NCBI GenBank assembly: GCA_937890525.1
Contig: CALADI010000002.1
Span: 1-56,176, forward strand
Length of the DNA stretch: 56,176 nucleotides
From: an uncultured Clostridia bacterium
Lineage (GTDB): Bacteria > Bacillota > Clostridia > Oscillospirales > Oscillospiraceae
Direction: 5' to 3'
This document shows positions 40,215 through 49,337 of this stretch, one piece after another. A model generated the notes under the pieces. It ran no database searches. It saw only the letters and a program-made list of their open reading frames with translations, and was not told the origin of the DNA. The first letter of the stretch is position 1. The number at the start of each line of letters is the position of its first letter. A program made the translations under genes and the position numbers.

Positions 40215-41477
40215 TCAGGACTTTGCGCCCAACTTCTGTCTGGGGTGCTTGGTATCCCGAACCACCAGCGGATCTGCCCCATCGACGGACTCCGGCGTAA
40301 TGATGACCTTCTGAACAGACAAATCCGAAGGAATGCCGTACATGATCTTGGTCATGACGCCCTCCATAACAGCACGCAGGCCTCTGGCACCGATCTGACG
40401 CTCCACAGCCTTCTCAGCAATTCGCTCCAAAGCGGCGCTCTGGATCTCCAGATCCACATGATCCAATCCCAGCAACTTGGTGTACTGCTTGGTCAGCGCA
40501 TTTTTCGGCTCGACCAAAATACGGATCAGATCCTCCTTCTTCAAGCTTTGCAGCGAGGTAATCACAGGCAGTCTACCTACCAACTCCGGGATAATGCCGA
40601 ATTTCAGCAGATCATGAGGCTGGACTTGAGCCAAAAGCTGACCCACATCCCGATCCTGCTTGCTCTGTACCGGTGCGTCAAACCCGATAGCGGAACGATC
40701 CGTGCGCTTCTCAATGATCTTGTCCAGACCATCAAACGCACCGCCGCAGATGAAGAGAATGTTCGAGGTGTTCACCTGGATCATCTCCTGCTGGGGGTGC
40801 TTGCGTCCGCCCTGAGGGGGAACGCCTGCGACAGTACCCTCCAAGATCTTCAAAAGCGCCTGCTGCACTCCCTCGCCGGAAACATCCCGGGTAATGGAAG
40901 TGTTCTCGCTCTTGCGGGCGATCTTATCCATTTCGTCGATGTAAATGATGCCTCGTTCTGCCAATTCCACATCAAAGTTGGCAGCCTGGAGCAGGCGGAG
41001 GAGAATATTCTCCACATCATCGCCCACATATCCGGCTTCGGTCAGCGTAGTGGCATCGGCAATGGCAAAGGGAACATTCAAGATCTTTGCCAAAGTCTGC
41101 GCAAAGAGAGTTTTGCCGCTGCCCGTGGGACCGATGAGCAGAATATTGCTCTTCTGCAGTTCCACATCGGAGTCTGCCCCGAAATAGATGCGCTTATAGT
41201 GATTGTACACTGCCACTGCCAAGGCAATTTTGGCCTGATCCTGTCCGACAATGTAGCCGTCCATATAGGTCTTCATTTCCATGGGGGTGGGCAGCGTTTC
41301 GGGGGCACGAAGGTTCCCCCGTTCGTCAAATTGCGTCTCCTCCCGCAGGAGCTCCCCACAGGCGGCAACACAATCGCTGCAAATATACACACCGGGGCCG
41401 GCGATCAGCCGTTCCACCTGATTTTCCCGCTTACCGCAGAAACTGCAGCGAATCGGCTGCTCGTTATTTTTAGCCAT
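40215..41477 (-). CDS. clpX: ClpX, ATPase subunit of Clp protease
   Basis: The 420-aa unfoldase has a C4 zinc finger (CSFCG ... CSDC), Walker A GPTGSGKTLFAQ, Walker B IIYIDEMDKI and an IGF loop (SAIGFDAP) that docks on ClpP. It follows clpP by 25 bp in the clpP-clpX order. Confidence 0.97.
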   Translation of the reverse strand: MAKNNEQPIRCSFCGKRENQVERLIAGPGVYICSDCVAACGELLREETQFDERGNLRAPETLPTPMEMKTYMDGYIVGQDQAKIALAVAVYNHYKRIYFGADSDVELQKSNILLIGPTGSGKTLFAQTLAKILNVPFAIADATTLTEAGYVGDDVENILLRLLQAANFDVELAERGIIYIDEMDKIARKSENTSITRDVSGEGVQQALLKILEGTVAGVPPQGGRKHPQQEMIQVNTSNILFICGGAFDGLDKIIEKRTDRSAIGFDAPVQSKQDRDVGQLLAQVQPHDLLKFGIIPELVGRLPVITSLQSLKKEDLIRILVEPKNALTKQYTKLLGLDHVDLEIQSAALERIAEKAVERQIGARGLRAVMEGVMTKIMYGIPSDLSVQKVIITPESVDGADPLVVRDTKHPRQKLGAKS

Positions 41478-41502
41478 AAACCGGTTACCTGCCTTTCAGC
41501 AA

Positions 41503-42084
41503 TCAATGATTGTAGATCACCTTATCGATCAGGCCGAATTCCTTGGCTTCCTCAGCGCTCATGAAGTTATCACGCTCGCAAGCGGCGGTAACTTCCTCGA
41601 TGCTGCGGCCGCAATTCTCCGAGAGGATCTTGTTCATCCGCTCTTTAATAGTCTGAAGGCGCTTCAGATGGATGGCCATATCGGTGATTTGGCCCTGCGT
41701 GCCTGCGGAGGGCTGATGAATCATGATCTCCGCATTGGGCAGCGCCATACGCTTTCCCTTGGTACCGGCAGACAGCAGGAATGCGCCCATGGACGCCGCC
41801 AGACCAACGCTGATGGTGGCCACATCGCACTTGATATACTGCATGGTATCGTAGATCGCCATACCGGCGGTCACACTGCCGCCGGGGCTGTTGATATAGA
41901 ACTGAATATCCTTATCGGGATCCTGTGCTTCCAGATACAGAAGCTGTGCCACCACCAGACTGGCAGTGGTGTCGTTAACCTCCTCAGACAGGAAAATGAT
42001 ACGGTCATTCAGCAGCCGGGAGAAAATATCATAGCTGCGCTCTCCTCGGCTGGTCTGCTCGACAACATAGGGTACTAAACTCAT
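41503..42084 (-). CDS. clpP: ClpP protease subunit
   Basis: The 193-aa serine protease has catalytic Ser in GLAASMGAFLL, His in IMIHQPSAG and Asp downstream (ERDNFMSA). ATG 42084 follows GGAGACA; the frame is open to 42105. It sits between tig and clpX. Confidence 0.97.
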   Translation of the reverse strand: MSLVPYVVEQTSRGERSYDIFSRLLNDRIIFLSEEVNDTTASLVVAQLLYLEAQDPDKDIQFYINSPGGSVTAGMAIYDTMQYIKCDVATISVGLAASMGAFLLSAGTKGKRMALPNAEIMIHQPSAGTQGQITDMAIHLKRLQTIKERMNKILSENCGRSIEEVTAACERDNFMSAEEAKEFGLIDKVIYNH

Positions 42085-42151
42085 GGTGATGATGTCTCCT
42101 TTCACGGGGTTTGAAACATTCTAACCAATCTCTTATGAATTTATTCGGAAA

Positions 42152-43444
42152 TTACTCCTCGGATGCCTTGGGAGCCACTGCAACGGCGGCGTCCACGATC
42201 AGCTTCACGGTCTTGCGGGTCTTCAGGCTGGCGTTGATCTCGGCAGCGGGGACCAGATTCTTGACCTTCTCGACCTCCAGCTCGTAGCTCTTGGCCAGCT
42301 CGGCGTACTCGTTCTCCACATCCTCGTCGGTGACGGTGATGTTCTCCACCTCTGCGATCTTCTCCAGCACCACATTGGCCTTAGCCTGCTTTTCAGCCAT
42401 GGGCTTGAATGCCTGACGCATGGTGTTCAGGTCGCCGCCCATCATCTTGGCGTACTGCTCCACGCTGTAGCCGCTCATCTGAAGCTGGTAAGCGAAACGC
42501 TCCATCTGGGTATCCAGCTCTGCGTCCACCAGAGCAGAGGGCACATCCACAGTAGCGTTCTCAGCCACCTTATCCACAACGCTCTGCTCGAAAGCGTTCT
42601 CGATCTGCTTGCGCATGGACTCCAGCTTCTTGGCGCGGATATCAGCCTTCAGCTCCTCCAGAGTCTCGAACTCGGAGACATCCTTGGCCAGTTCATCGTC
42701 GATGGCGGGGACATTGGTGACGGACAGCTTGTTCAGCTTCACATGGAACACCACAGCCTTGCCAGCCAGCTCAGCATGGTAATCCTCGGGGAAGGTGATG
42801 TCGATGTCCTTCTCCTCGCCCACATTCATGCCCACGATCTGCTCCTCAAAACCGGGAACAAAAGAGCCGGAGCCCAGCTTCAGGTCGAAGTTCTCGCCCT
42901 TGCCGCCCTCGAATGCCACACCGTTGTCAAAGCCTTCGAAGTCGATGTTGGCGGTGTCGCCCATCTCAGCGGCACGCTCAACGGTCTCGGTGGAAGCCAC
43001 ATTCTGGGCCATCTGGTTCAGCTCAGCCTGCACCTGCTCGTCGGTGACCTCAGCCTCGGTCTTCTCCACTTCGACACCCTTATACTCGCCCAGAGTGACC
43101 TCGGGGTAGATCTCGGTAACGATGGTGATGGTGGTGGCGCCGTCCTCGGCAATGTCCATATCAGTCAGGCTGGGACGACCCACAGCCTTCAGTTCCTGCT
43201 TCACAACAGCGAACTCGTACACTTCGGGGAAGATCTCTTCCAGACCATCTTCAAAGAAAACATGAGCGCCGTACATGGACTCAATCATCTTGCGGGGAGC
43301 CTTGCCCTTGCGGAAGCCGGGGATCATGATGTTCTTGCGGGCCTTCAGGTAAGCCTTCTGGGCGCCGGACTCCATGAGCTCCTTCTCGATCTCAACCACG
43401 ATGGTGGACTTGTTATCCTTTGTTTCAATGCTCTTGACATTCAT
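42152..43444 (-). CDS. tig: Trigger factor
   Basis: This 430-aa ribosome-associated chaperone has the ribosome-binding GFRKGKAPRKMIES near residue 45, a FKBP-type prolyl isomerase (about 150-245) and a C-terminal helical chaperone domain. Codon bias is strong, indicating high expression. It precedes clpP, a standard tig-clpP-clpX order. The 110 bp upstream are AT-rich and hold TATAAT-like sequences, but no promoter stands out. Confidence 0.96.
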   Translation of the reverse strand: MNVKSIETKDNKSTIVVEIEKELMESGAQKAYLKARKNIMIPGFRKGKAPRKMIESMYGAHVFFEDGLEEIFPEVYEFAVVKQELKAVGRPSLTDMDIAEDGATTITIVTEIYPEVTLGEYKGVEVEKTEAEVTDEQVQAELNQMAQNVASTETVERAAEMGDTANIDFEGFDNGVAFEGGKGENFDLKLGSGSFVPGFEEQIVGMNVGEEKDIDITFPEDYHAELAGKAVVFHVKLNKLSVTNVPAIDDELAKDVSEFETLEELKADIRAKKLESMRKQIENAFEQSVVDKVAENATVDVPSALVDAELDTQMERFAYQLQMSGYSVEQYAKMMGGDLNTMRQAFKPMAEKQAKANVVLEKIAEVENITVTDEDVENEYAELAKSYELEVEKVKNLVPAAEINASLKTRKTVKLIVDAAVAVAPKASEE

Positions 43445-43556
43445 CTTTGATGTTCCTCCTAAAATAAGGCTTTTCTTTCGCCTAATATAGTTTTCATTAT
43501 AGCCGGTCTATTTTATCAAAGAAAACAGCAAATGTCCACTCTTTTCTTTCATAAAC

Positions 43557-44246
43557 TTATAAAATTACTGTTACGGGACAAAAATTCACATGATCCGCCG
43601 AAACCAGGCGGTATTCCACCCCATCCCAGACCCCTTCCATGGCCAATTTACGGCTGTCTGCATGGAGATGCCCGTAATAACAGCGACGCACCTGATACTG
43701 GTGCAGCAGATCGATGATCTCCCGGCACTCATAGCCCCGGTACTTGGGCGGATAGTGGAGAAAGACGAGCTTTTCCCGATCCCCGGCAGCCTTCAGCGAG
43801 GTTTCCAGCCGGAGAAGTTCCCGGTGAAAGACCTTAGCGTCATGCTGACCGCTGCGCTCCTCCTCAAAGAACCATCCCCGGGTGCCGCAGATGGCCCAGT
43901 CTTCGTACTCATAAAAATTGTTGTTGAGAATAAACTGGTCTGAGAATTGATTGTCCTGACAGAACTTGTGAAACTTCGATGCTGTTGACCACCAGTAGTC
44001 GTGATTGCCTTTGAGAATAATCTTTCTCCCCGGAATTTGGTCGATCCAAGCAAAATCCTCCTTGGCGGCCTCCAAACCCAGTGCCCAGCTCAAGTCTCCG
44101 CAGAGGACTGTGGTATCCTCCGGGCGGATCACAGAGAGCCCCTGCTTCAATTTTTCCATGTAACCGACCCACGCGCCCCCGAACACATCCATTGGCTTGG
44201 GTGCGCCCAGACACAGGTGCAGATCGCCGATCGCATATAACGCCAT
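43557..44246 (-). CDS. Metallophosphoesterase
   Basis: This 229-aa calcineurin-like phosphoesterase has the metal motifs GDLHLC, LCGDLSW, GNHDYWW, LHYPP and GHLHAD. It resembles the predicted phosphohydrolase group of clostridia; the substrate is unknown. It is the last gene of the lepB-led row, 9 bp after the threonine-synthase-like gene. Confidence 0.9.
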   Translation of the reverse strand: MALYAIGDLHLCLGAPKPMDVFGGAWVGYMEKLKQGLSVIRPEDTTVLCGDLSWALGLEAAKEDFAWIDQIPGRKIILKGNHDYWWSTASKFHKFCQDNQFSDQFILNNNFYEYEDWAICGTRGWFFEEERSGQHDAKVFHRELLRLETSLKAAGDREKLVFLHYPPKYRGYECREIIDLLHQYQVRRCYYGHLHADSRKLAMEGVWDGVEYRLVSADHVNFCPVTVIL

Positions 44247-44255
44247 ACATACTCC

Positions 44256-45296
44256 TTATGAATACTTGATTCTCTCTCGTGCATCCGCGCAGTCGATCCC
44301 CATCGCTTTAGCGATGAGCGGCTCGCTGTCAGCGGGATTCTGATGACTGAGCATCAGCGCAGGGGCATTCGCCCCCGTCATCGCCCGGTGATCCATCAGT
44401 CCCAGATAGCACAGAGCGCTGTAGGGAGAAAGCACATAGCCCCCGGCGCTGTACACATTGGGAATGATATCCATGATCCGCTGCTGCCCCACTACGGAGG
44501 CATACAACCCTTTTTTCAGCAGGCTCAAGCTGACTTGATCCAATTCATAGGTGTCGCCCGTTTCTGCAGCATGGGCAAAACCCAGAGCACCTTCTGTTCC
44601 CAGCGTCTCATAGATCAGCCATTCCAGACCTGTGGGGACAGAAATATCGCACAGGGGCGTGTTGGTGGGGATCGGCGGAATATCCGTCTTCATTTGTCCC
44701 TTTCGGAACAGATCCCATACTCCGCCGTTGTCGTTGCAGCAGCAGAGGATGGCGCCAATGGGCAGCCCCATCTGCCGTGCGTACCACGCCGCCATTGGAG
44801 CAGTAAAATCCCCCGTGGCAACGGCAACATCCTTCCTTTCCGTCAAAGATTCCACCGTCCGATATTCCAGTTGGGTGAACACGCCGAAGATCAAGGCGAG
44901 TTCCACCGCGGTCTTAGCCCAAATGGAGGGACTGCGGTTGCTGTGATCCCTGCACAAATGAGAAAAGAGCGTCTGAACGGTTTTGTCATACTCCCCTTCC
45001 GGGTTGCGCCACAGCTCCCCGATGGTGAGCCGGTGGTTCAGTTTTCGAATGCGAAAGAACTCCTTCCCCACCAGAAATTCCAGATCTCTGCCGGACATAG
45101 ATCCGGCAAACAGCAGATTCAAAATCCGGGCTGCGGCATCAGATGGAGCCATATTCAACAGTTCCAGAATCTCCTCCGGTGAAAACCGTGGCAGATGCAC
45201 AGGGACGAACAGTCCGCCGTCCTGCGCCCGGTCATTGTCCAGCGCATGGCGTGCCGTCCATGTGGTCTGGTTATCCCTTGTGGATGTGTAGAGCAT
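44256..45296 (-). CDS. Threonine-synthase-like protein lacking the PLP core
   Basis: The 346-aa protein aligns in pattern with the N-terminal part of threonine synthase (MLYTSTRDN, DGGLFVP) and then with its later segments (NRSPSIWAKTAVELALIF, VATGDFTAPMAAWYARQMGLP). The roughly 120 residues that carry the HGPTLAFKD lysine and the SGDTG phosphate loop are missing, so catalysis as threonine synthase is very unlikely. The frame is intact and it overlaps the dipeptidase gene by 26 bp. It may be a conserved non-enzymatic paralogue. Confidence 0.75.
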   Translation of the reverse strand: MLYTSTRDNQTTWTARHALDNDRAQDGGLFVPVHLPRFSPEEILELLNMAPSDAAARILNLLFAGSMSGRDLEFLVGKEFFRIRKLNHRLTIGELWRNPEGEYDKTVQTLFSHLCRDHSNRSPSIWAKTAVELALIFGVFTQLEYRTVESLTERKDVAVATGDFTAPMAAWYARQMGLPIGAILCCCNDNGGVWDLFRKGQMKTDIPPIPTNTPLCDISVPTGLEWLIYETLGTEGALGFAHAAETGDTYELDQVSLSLLKKGLYASVVGQQRIMDIIPNVYSAGGYVLSPYSALCYLGLMDHRAMTGANAPALMLSHQNPADSEPLIAKAMGIDCADARERIKYS

Positions 45297-46225
45297 GATC
45301 CATCACTCCCATCGCATTGTTCCAGTAAAGATCTGTCAGCAGCCGGTCATCCAATCCCCGATTTTGCAGGTGCTGCGCCAGAGCATTGTATCCACGGACA
45401 TCTGCGAAGCCCTCAGGCAGAGCTTCACATCCGTCCAAATCTCCGCCGAGAGACAAGTGCTTCCCGGTGGGATCCAGCTCCAAAAAGTGGAAAATATGGT
45501 CGACTACCCGGTCTAGATTTGCGTACTCAGTATCAATAAAGCCGGTGTATAGGTTGATGCCAACTGTGCCCCCGGTCTGGCAGATGGCACGGTACATATC
45601 ATCCGTCAGATTTCTGGAAACGGGACAGACAGCCCGGCTGTTGGAGTGGCTGGCGATCACAGGCGCTTGGGTGATTTCCATAATGTCCCAGAAGCCCTCG
45701 TCGCTGATGTGGCTCACATCCACCAAGATCCCCAACCGCTGGCACTCCCGGACATAGGCTCTGCCCAGATCCGTCAGTCCCCCGCCGGTCACATGGGAAC
45801 CCACCAGCGGATTGCGCTCGTTCCAGCCCAATGTGGAGATGCGAAATCCCGTGTTATACAACTCCTCCAGGCGATCCGGCGAAAACCCGATCCCCGCAGG
45901 TCCCTCTAAAGTGAGGATGGCAGACATCTTGCCCTGCGCCCGGTTTTGCTCCACCTCACGGGAAGATCCGGCAGGCAGGATCAGATCCCTGCATTGTTCC
46001 AGTTCCCTCTGGAAATTCGGCAGCATCTCCCGAAACACCGTGATAGGAGTCTGTAAAGCTGGGGGTGGTAAACATGGCAAAGCATTGGGTATATGCCCCC
46101 AGTTCCTTTGCCCGCTGAAGGTCGATATGCCCGATGCTGCTGCGGAGGCTGTAGTGGGGGTCATTTGTCTTGTCATACAGCGCCAGCGCAGTATCGCAAT
46201 GCAGGTCAAAAACAGGAAAACTCAT
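45271..46225 (-). pseudogene. Membrane dipeptidase (M19) with a frameshift
   Basis: The family sequence is split over two frames. MSFPVFDLHCDTALALYDKT to about AMFTTPSF is in one, and TPITVFREMLPN to the end is in another, with the change near 46045-46066 beside a run of five C/G. Together they give about 317 residues with all metal ligands: HCD, Glu in LEGPAG, His in VSHIS, His in SHSN and Asp in GGDLDG. It starts in an ATGA overlap with yraN. Either a true frameshift or a homopolymer sequencing error; the otherwise good conservation favours a recent event. Confidence 0.82.
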
Positions 46226-46587
46226 GAAAACGCATCCTCCAAATGGTTGATCTCCGGCTTGGGGGTCTGCATCCCCTGCGGAGCATATATCTCGATCACA
46301 TCAAATCTGGGTTGAAGCGCCGTAGGGTTTTGCGACAGATAAATCTGGGCTGTAGTACGGAGCCGATCCTGTTTCCGTCGATCCACAAATTCCCTTGCGG
46401 CAGCAAAATCCGCATTTTTCCGCAGTTTGACCTCCACGAATGCAAGGTACTTGCGGTTGCAGGCAATGATATCGATCTCCCCAAAGCGGCATTGATAGCC
46501 GCAGGCAAGGATCCGATACCGCTTGCGGCGAAGATAGTCCGCCGCCAAAGCTTCTCCCCATGCTCCAACCAGATTATTTCTGCCCAT
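46222..46587 (-). CDS. yraN: YraN/UPF0102 endonuclease-like protein
   Basis: The 121-aa protein has the UPF0102 nuclease-fold motifs GAWGEALAADYL, GEIDIIA and FVEVKLRKN, matching a PD-(D/E)xK-like site. Function is unknown. It overlaps rnhB by 14 bp, as in many Firmicutes. Confidence 0.92.
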   Translation of the reverse strand: MGRNNLVGAWGEALAADYLRRKRYRILACGYQCRFGEIDIIACNRKYLAFVEVKLRKNADFAAAREFVDRRKQDRLRTTAQIYLSQNPTALQPRFDVIEIYAPQGMQTPKPEINHLEDAFS

Positions 46588-47185
46588 AGAACTTCTTTAG
46601 GAAGCTTCTGCGGTGGGCAGGACACATCCCAAACTCCTCAAGAGCCTGATAATGGCGTTTGGTGCCGTAGCCCTTATGTACCTCAAAGCCGTACTGAGGG
46701 TACTGGGACGCCAGCTCCTCCATACAATCATCTCTCGTCACCTTTGCCAAGATGGATGCCGCCGCAATGCTTGCGCTGCGGCTGTCCCCCTTGACCACAG
46801 CCATGGACTCAATGTCCAGCTTCGGTTCCCGGTTTCCGTCGATCAATGCAAAGTCCGCCTGTCCATTCATCTGTGCCACCGCCCGCTCCATGGCAAGGAA
46901 AGTCGCTTGAAGAATGTTTATCTCGTCAATTTCTTCTACCGTTGCAAAGGCGATGCCGTAGGCGATGGCCTGCTCCTTGATGATGGGAAACAGATCCCGG
47001 CGCTTCTTGTCCGAAAGCTTCTTGCTGTCGTTCAGACCGGGGATCTGCAAATGCTCCGGCAGGATCACCGCCGCTGCACAGACCGGCCCAGCCAAAGGAC
47101 CTCTACCGGCTTCGTCCACGCCGCAGATGGCACCGATGCCACGCAGCTTCAATTCATCCTCGATCTGCCATAGATTCTGTTCCAT
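46574..47185 (-). CDS. rnhB: Ribonuclease HII
   Basis: RNase HII removes ribonucleotides from DNA. The 203-aa protein has GVDEAGRGPLAGPV, LNDSKKL and a catalytic Asp in LIDGNR, ending in CPAHRRSF. It lies 10 bp after rbgA. Confidence 0.95.
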   Translation of the reverse strand: MEQNLWQIEDELKLRGIGAICGVDEAGRGPLAGPVCAAAVILPEHLQIPGLNDSKKLSDKKRRDLFPIIKEQAIAYGIAFATVEEIDEINILQATFLAMERAVAQMNGQADFALIDGNREPKLDIESMAVVKGDSRSASIAAASILAKVTRDDCMEELASQYPQYGFEVHKGYGTKRHYQALEEFGMCPAHRRSFLKKFYGQK

Positions 47186-47195
47186 TCCGTCATCC

Positions 47196-48065
47196 TCACA
47201 TTTCTGTCTCCGGCGGCATTTCCAGCGTGAATTTCCCCAGCTTGCCGCCCCGGTATTCGTCCAAAAGCACCTTCGCCATCCGTTCGGTGTTGATCTCCCC
47301 TCGTGCCATCAGGAAGCCCCGCTTCCGTCCGGCGGCTTCCAGCAGCTCGTACCCCGTGGATTCCGTCGGGAGGTCGATGCCGTAGCGGTCGATGAGCGCC
47401 TGGGGATAGTGCGTCCACAGAAGTCTCATGAGAAATACCGCCAGCTCCTCTGTGTCCAAGATCTGTTCCTTGACGGCGCCGGTGTAGGCCAGCTTCATGC
47501 CCACCTCCGGATCGTCAAATTTCGGCCAGAGGATCCCCGGAGTATCCAGCAGAAGCAGACCATTGTCCACCGTGACCCATTGCTTGCCACGGGTCACGCC
47601 GGGGCGGTTCTCCGCCTTAGCGCCCTTCCTGCCGGAGATCTGGTTGATGAGGGTGGATTTGCCCACATTGGGGATTCCTACCACCATGACCCGCACAGGC
47701 TTATTCATGCCCTTCTGGGCGTTGCGCTGGATCTTCTCTGCCAAGATCCCCCGTACTGCCGGAGTAAAATCAGCAATGCCTTTTCGGCTCTTGCAGTCCG
47801 TGGGGACTGCTGCCATGCCCTTGCTCTTAAAGTAACGCACCCAAGCCTTGGTCGCCTGAGGATCCGCCAGATCCATTCGATTCAGCACGATGATCCGGGG
47901 CTTACTGCCGCAGATGCTGTCGATATCCGGGTTGCGGCTGGAAATGGGGATCCGGGCATCCACGATCTCACAGACTGCATCCACCAGCTTCAGATCTGCT
48001 TCCATCTGGCGGCGGGTCTTGGTCATATGCCCCGGATACCATTGAATATTCATATTTTCTGCCAT
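47196..48065 (-). CDS. rbgA: Ribosome biogenesis GTPase RbgA (YlqF)
   Basis: This circularly permuted GTPase for late 50S assembly has NRMDLAD (G4) before GIPNVGKST (G1) and DTPGI (G3), with the N-terminal WYPGHMTKTRR motif. The 289-aa protein overlaps the lepB stop by 1 bp. Confidence 0.95.
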   Translation of the reverse strand: MAENMNIQWYPGHMTKTRRQMEADLKLVDAVCEIVDARIPISSRNPDIDSICGSKPRIIVLNRMDLADPQATKAWVRYFKSKGMAAVPTDCKSRKGIADFTPAVRGILAEKIQRNAQKGMNKPVRVMVVGIPNVGKSTLINQISGRKGAKAENRPGVTRGKQWVTVDNGLLLLDTPGILWPKFDDPEVGMKLAYTGAVKEQILDTEELAVFLMRLLWTHYPQALIDRYGIDLPTESTGYELLEAAGRKRGFLMARGEINTERMAKVLLDEYRGGKLGKFTLEMPPETEM

Positions 48066-48679
48066 TATTCAAGTCCTCCGATCCTGCCGTAATCTCTTGG
48101 CGTAGTAAATTCATTCTCCCCTGTTCCGGGCAGGACAAGAAACAGGGCTTTGCCGAGGATCTCCCGCTGATCCACTTGACCGATGAGGGGATCCCGGCTG
48201 TCTCTGGAATTGTTGCGGTTGTCTCCCATGAGGAACACGCAGCCTTCCCGCACCACCAGCGGAAACTTCATTCCTTCATCCAAGGTGGTTTTGGTATGGG
48301 TGTAGGGCTCGTCCAGTGGTTTGCCGTCCACATAGACGATTCCCTGTTCGAAATCGATATCCACGGTCTGCCCCTCGGTGGCAATGACTCGCTTGACGAT
48401 GGGCTCGCCATCGTGGAAGCGGTCCATGGATGCCACCACAATGTCCCCATATTCCAGATCCCCGCACAAGGGGTGATCCAGAAGCAGCAGATAGTCCCCA
48501 TCTGCCAGCGTGGAGAACATGGACGAGCCGGAAACCACCACCATTCTCACCAAAAAGGTGAACACCAGCAGGATCACGGCCAATATATACACAATGTCAT
48601 GAAGGTATTCCAGCGGAAGAACCACCGGCTCTGTCCGCTTGCTTTCATAATTACCCTTCCTGCGACGAAATCGAAACAT
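48065..48679 (-). CDS. lepB: Signal peptidase I
   Basis: The 204-aa type I signal peptidase has one N-terminal transmembrane helix (about 28-50), catalytic Ser in SGSSMFSTL, Lys in VKRVIA, and GDNRNNSRDSR near the C-terminus. The start could be ATG 48679 or TTG 48685 relative to GGGGGAG. It follows rplS and heads the lepB-rbgA-rnhB-yraN genes. Confidence 0.94.
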   Translation of the reverse strand: MFRFRRRKGNYESKRTEPVVLPLEYLHDIVYILAVILLVFTFLVRMVVVSGSSMFSTLADGDYLLLLDHPLCGDLEYGDIVVASMDRFHDGEPIVKRVIATEGQTVDIDFEQGIVYVDGKPLDEPYTHTKTTLDEGMKFPLVVREGCVFLMGDNRNNSRDSRDPLIGQVDQREILGKALFLVLPGTGENEFTTPRDYGRIGGLE

Positions 48680-48754
48680 ACGCAATACGGCTCCCCCTAA
48701 CGACAATTCCCGCAAACATAGCTAAGCCCTATCATTATACACAAATTTGGGTAA

Positions 48755-48788
48755 TAAAAAAAGAGGGTAAACCCCTCTTTTTTTATTA
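48755..48788. terminator. Terminator of rplS
   Basis: AAAAAAAGAGGG and CCCCTCTTTTTTT pair around a short loop, with long A and T tracts on both sides. It lies between rplS and lepB and can act in the - direction for rplS. Confidence 0.88.
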
Positions 48789-48797
48789 AAATTACGA

Positions 48798-49139
48798 TTA
48801 GATTCTTTCCTTGACCTTAGCAGCCTTACCGAAGCGTTCACGCAGGTAGTACAGCTTTGCACGGCGGACCTTACCCTTGCGGATGGTCTCAACGCTGGCC
48901 ACACGGGGAGAATGCACAGGGAACACCTTTTCACAGCCAACGCCGTAGGAAACACGACGGACGGTGATGGTCTCGCCGATGCCGCCATGCTTACGAGCAA
49001 TGATGGTACCCTCGAAAACCTGGATTCTCTCACGAGAACCTTCCTTGATGCGAACATGCACGCGAACGGTGTCGCCAACGCGCATTTCGGGCAGCTCAGT
49101 CTTCATGTACTGGCTGCTCAGAGCCTTAACCAAATCCAT
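48798..49139 (-). CDS. rplS: 50S ribosomal protein L19
   Basis: The 113-aa protein has the L19 motifs RVGDTVRVHVRIKEG, VFEGTIIARKHGG, VRRVSYGVG and RAKLYYLRER. It is translated from ATG 49139 behind AAGGAGGACAG. It sits between a promoter (49237-49265) with a ~90-nt leader and a strong terminator. Confidence 0.97.
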   Translation of the reverse strand: MDLVKALSSQYMKTELPEMRVGDTVRVHVRIKEGSRERIQVFEGTIIARKHGGIGETITVRRVSYGVGCEKVFPVHSPRVASVETIRKGKVRRAKLYYLRERFGKAAKVKERI

Positions 49140-49236
49140 ATCTCTGTCCTCCTTAAGATTAGGCGTTCATGCAGCGGATACCCGGCGATATGGTTCCCGG
49201 CGCTGTAGAGGACACACCTTGTTTTCAGACCGATTT

Positions 49237-49265
49237 ATTCTATCACAGATATTTCCTCAAATCAA
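49237..49265 (-). promoter_or_regulatory. Promoter and leader of rplS
   Basis: On the - strand TTGATT (49265-49260) and TAGAAT (49242-49237) are 17 nt apart. The leader (about 49140-49230) contains repeated GCCGGG segments and may hold an L19-type regulatory hairpin, which I cannot confirm. Confidence 0.65.
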
Positions 49266-49295
49266 GCCCAATTTTTAGATTTTTCCCACGACAGG

Positions 49296-49332
49296 CAAAA
49301 AATGGCGCCCGACCCAAAAGATCGAGCGCCAT
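49296..49332 (-). terminator. Terminator of the SPOCS/LysM gene
   Basis: ATGGCGCCCGA (49302-49312) pairs with TCGAGCGCCAT (49322-49332), and T residues follow on the - strand (A run at 49297-49302). Confidence 0.85.
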
Positions 49333-49337
49333 TGGCA

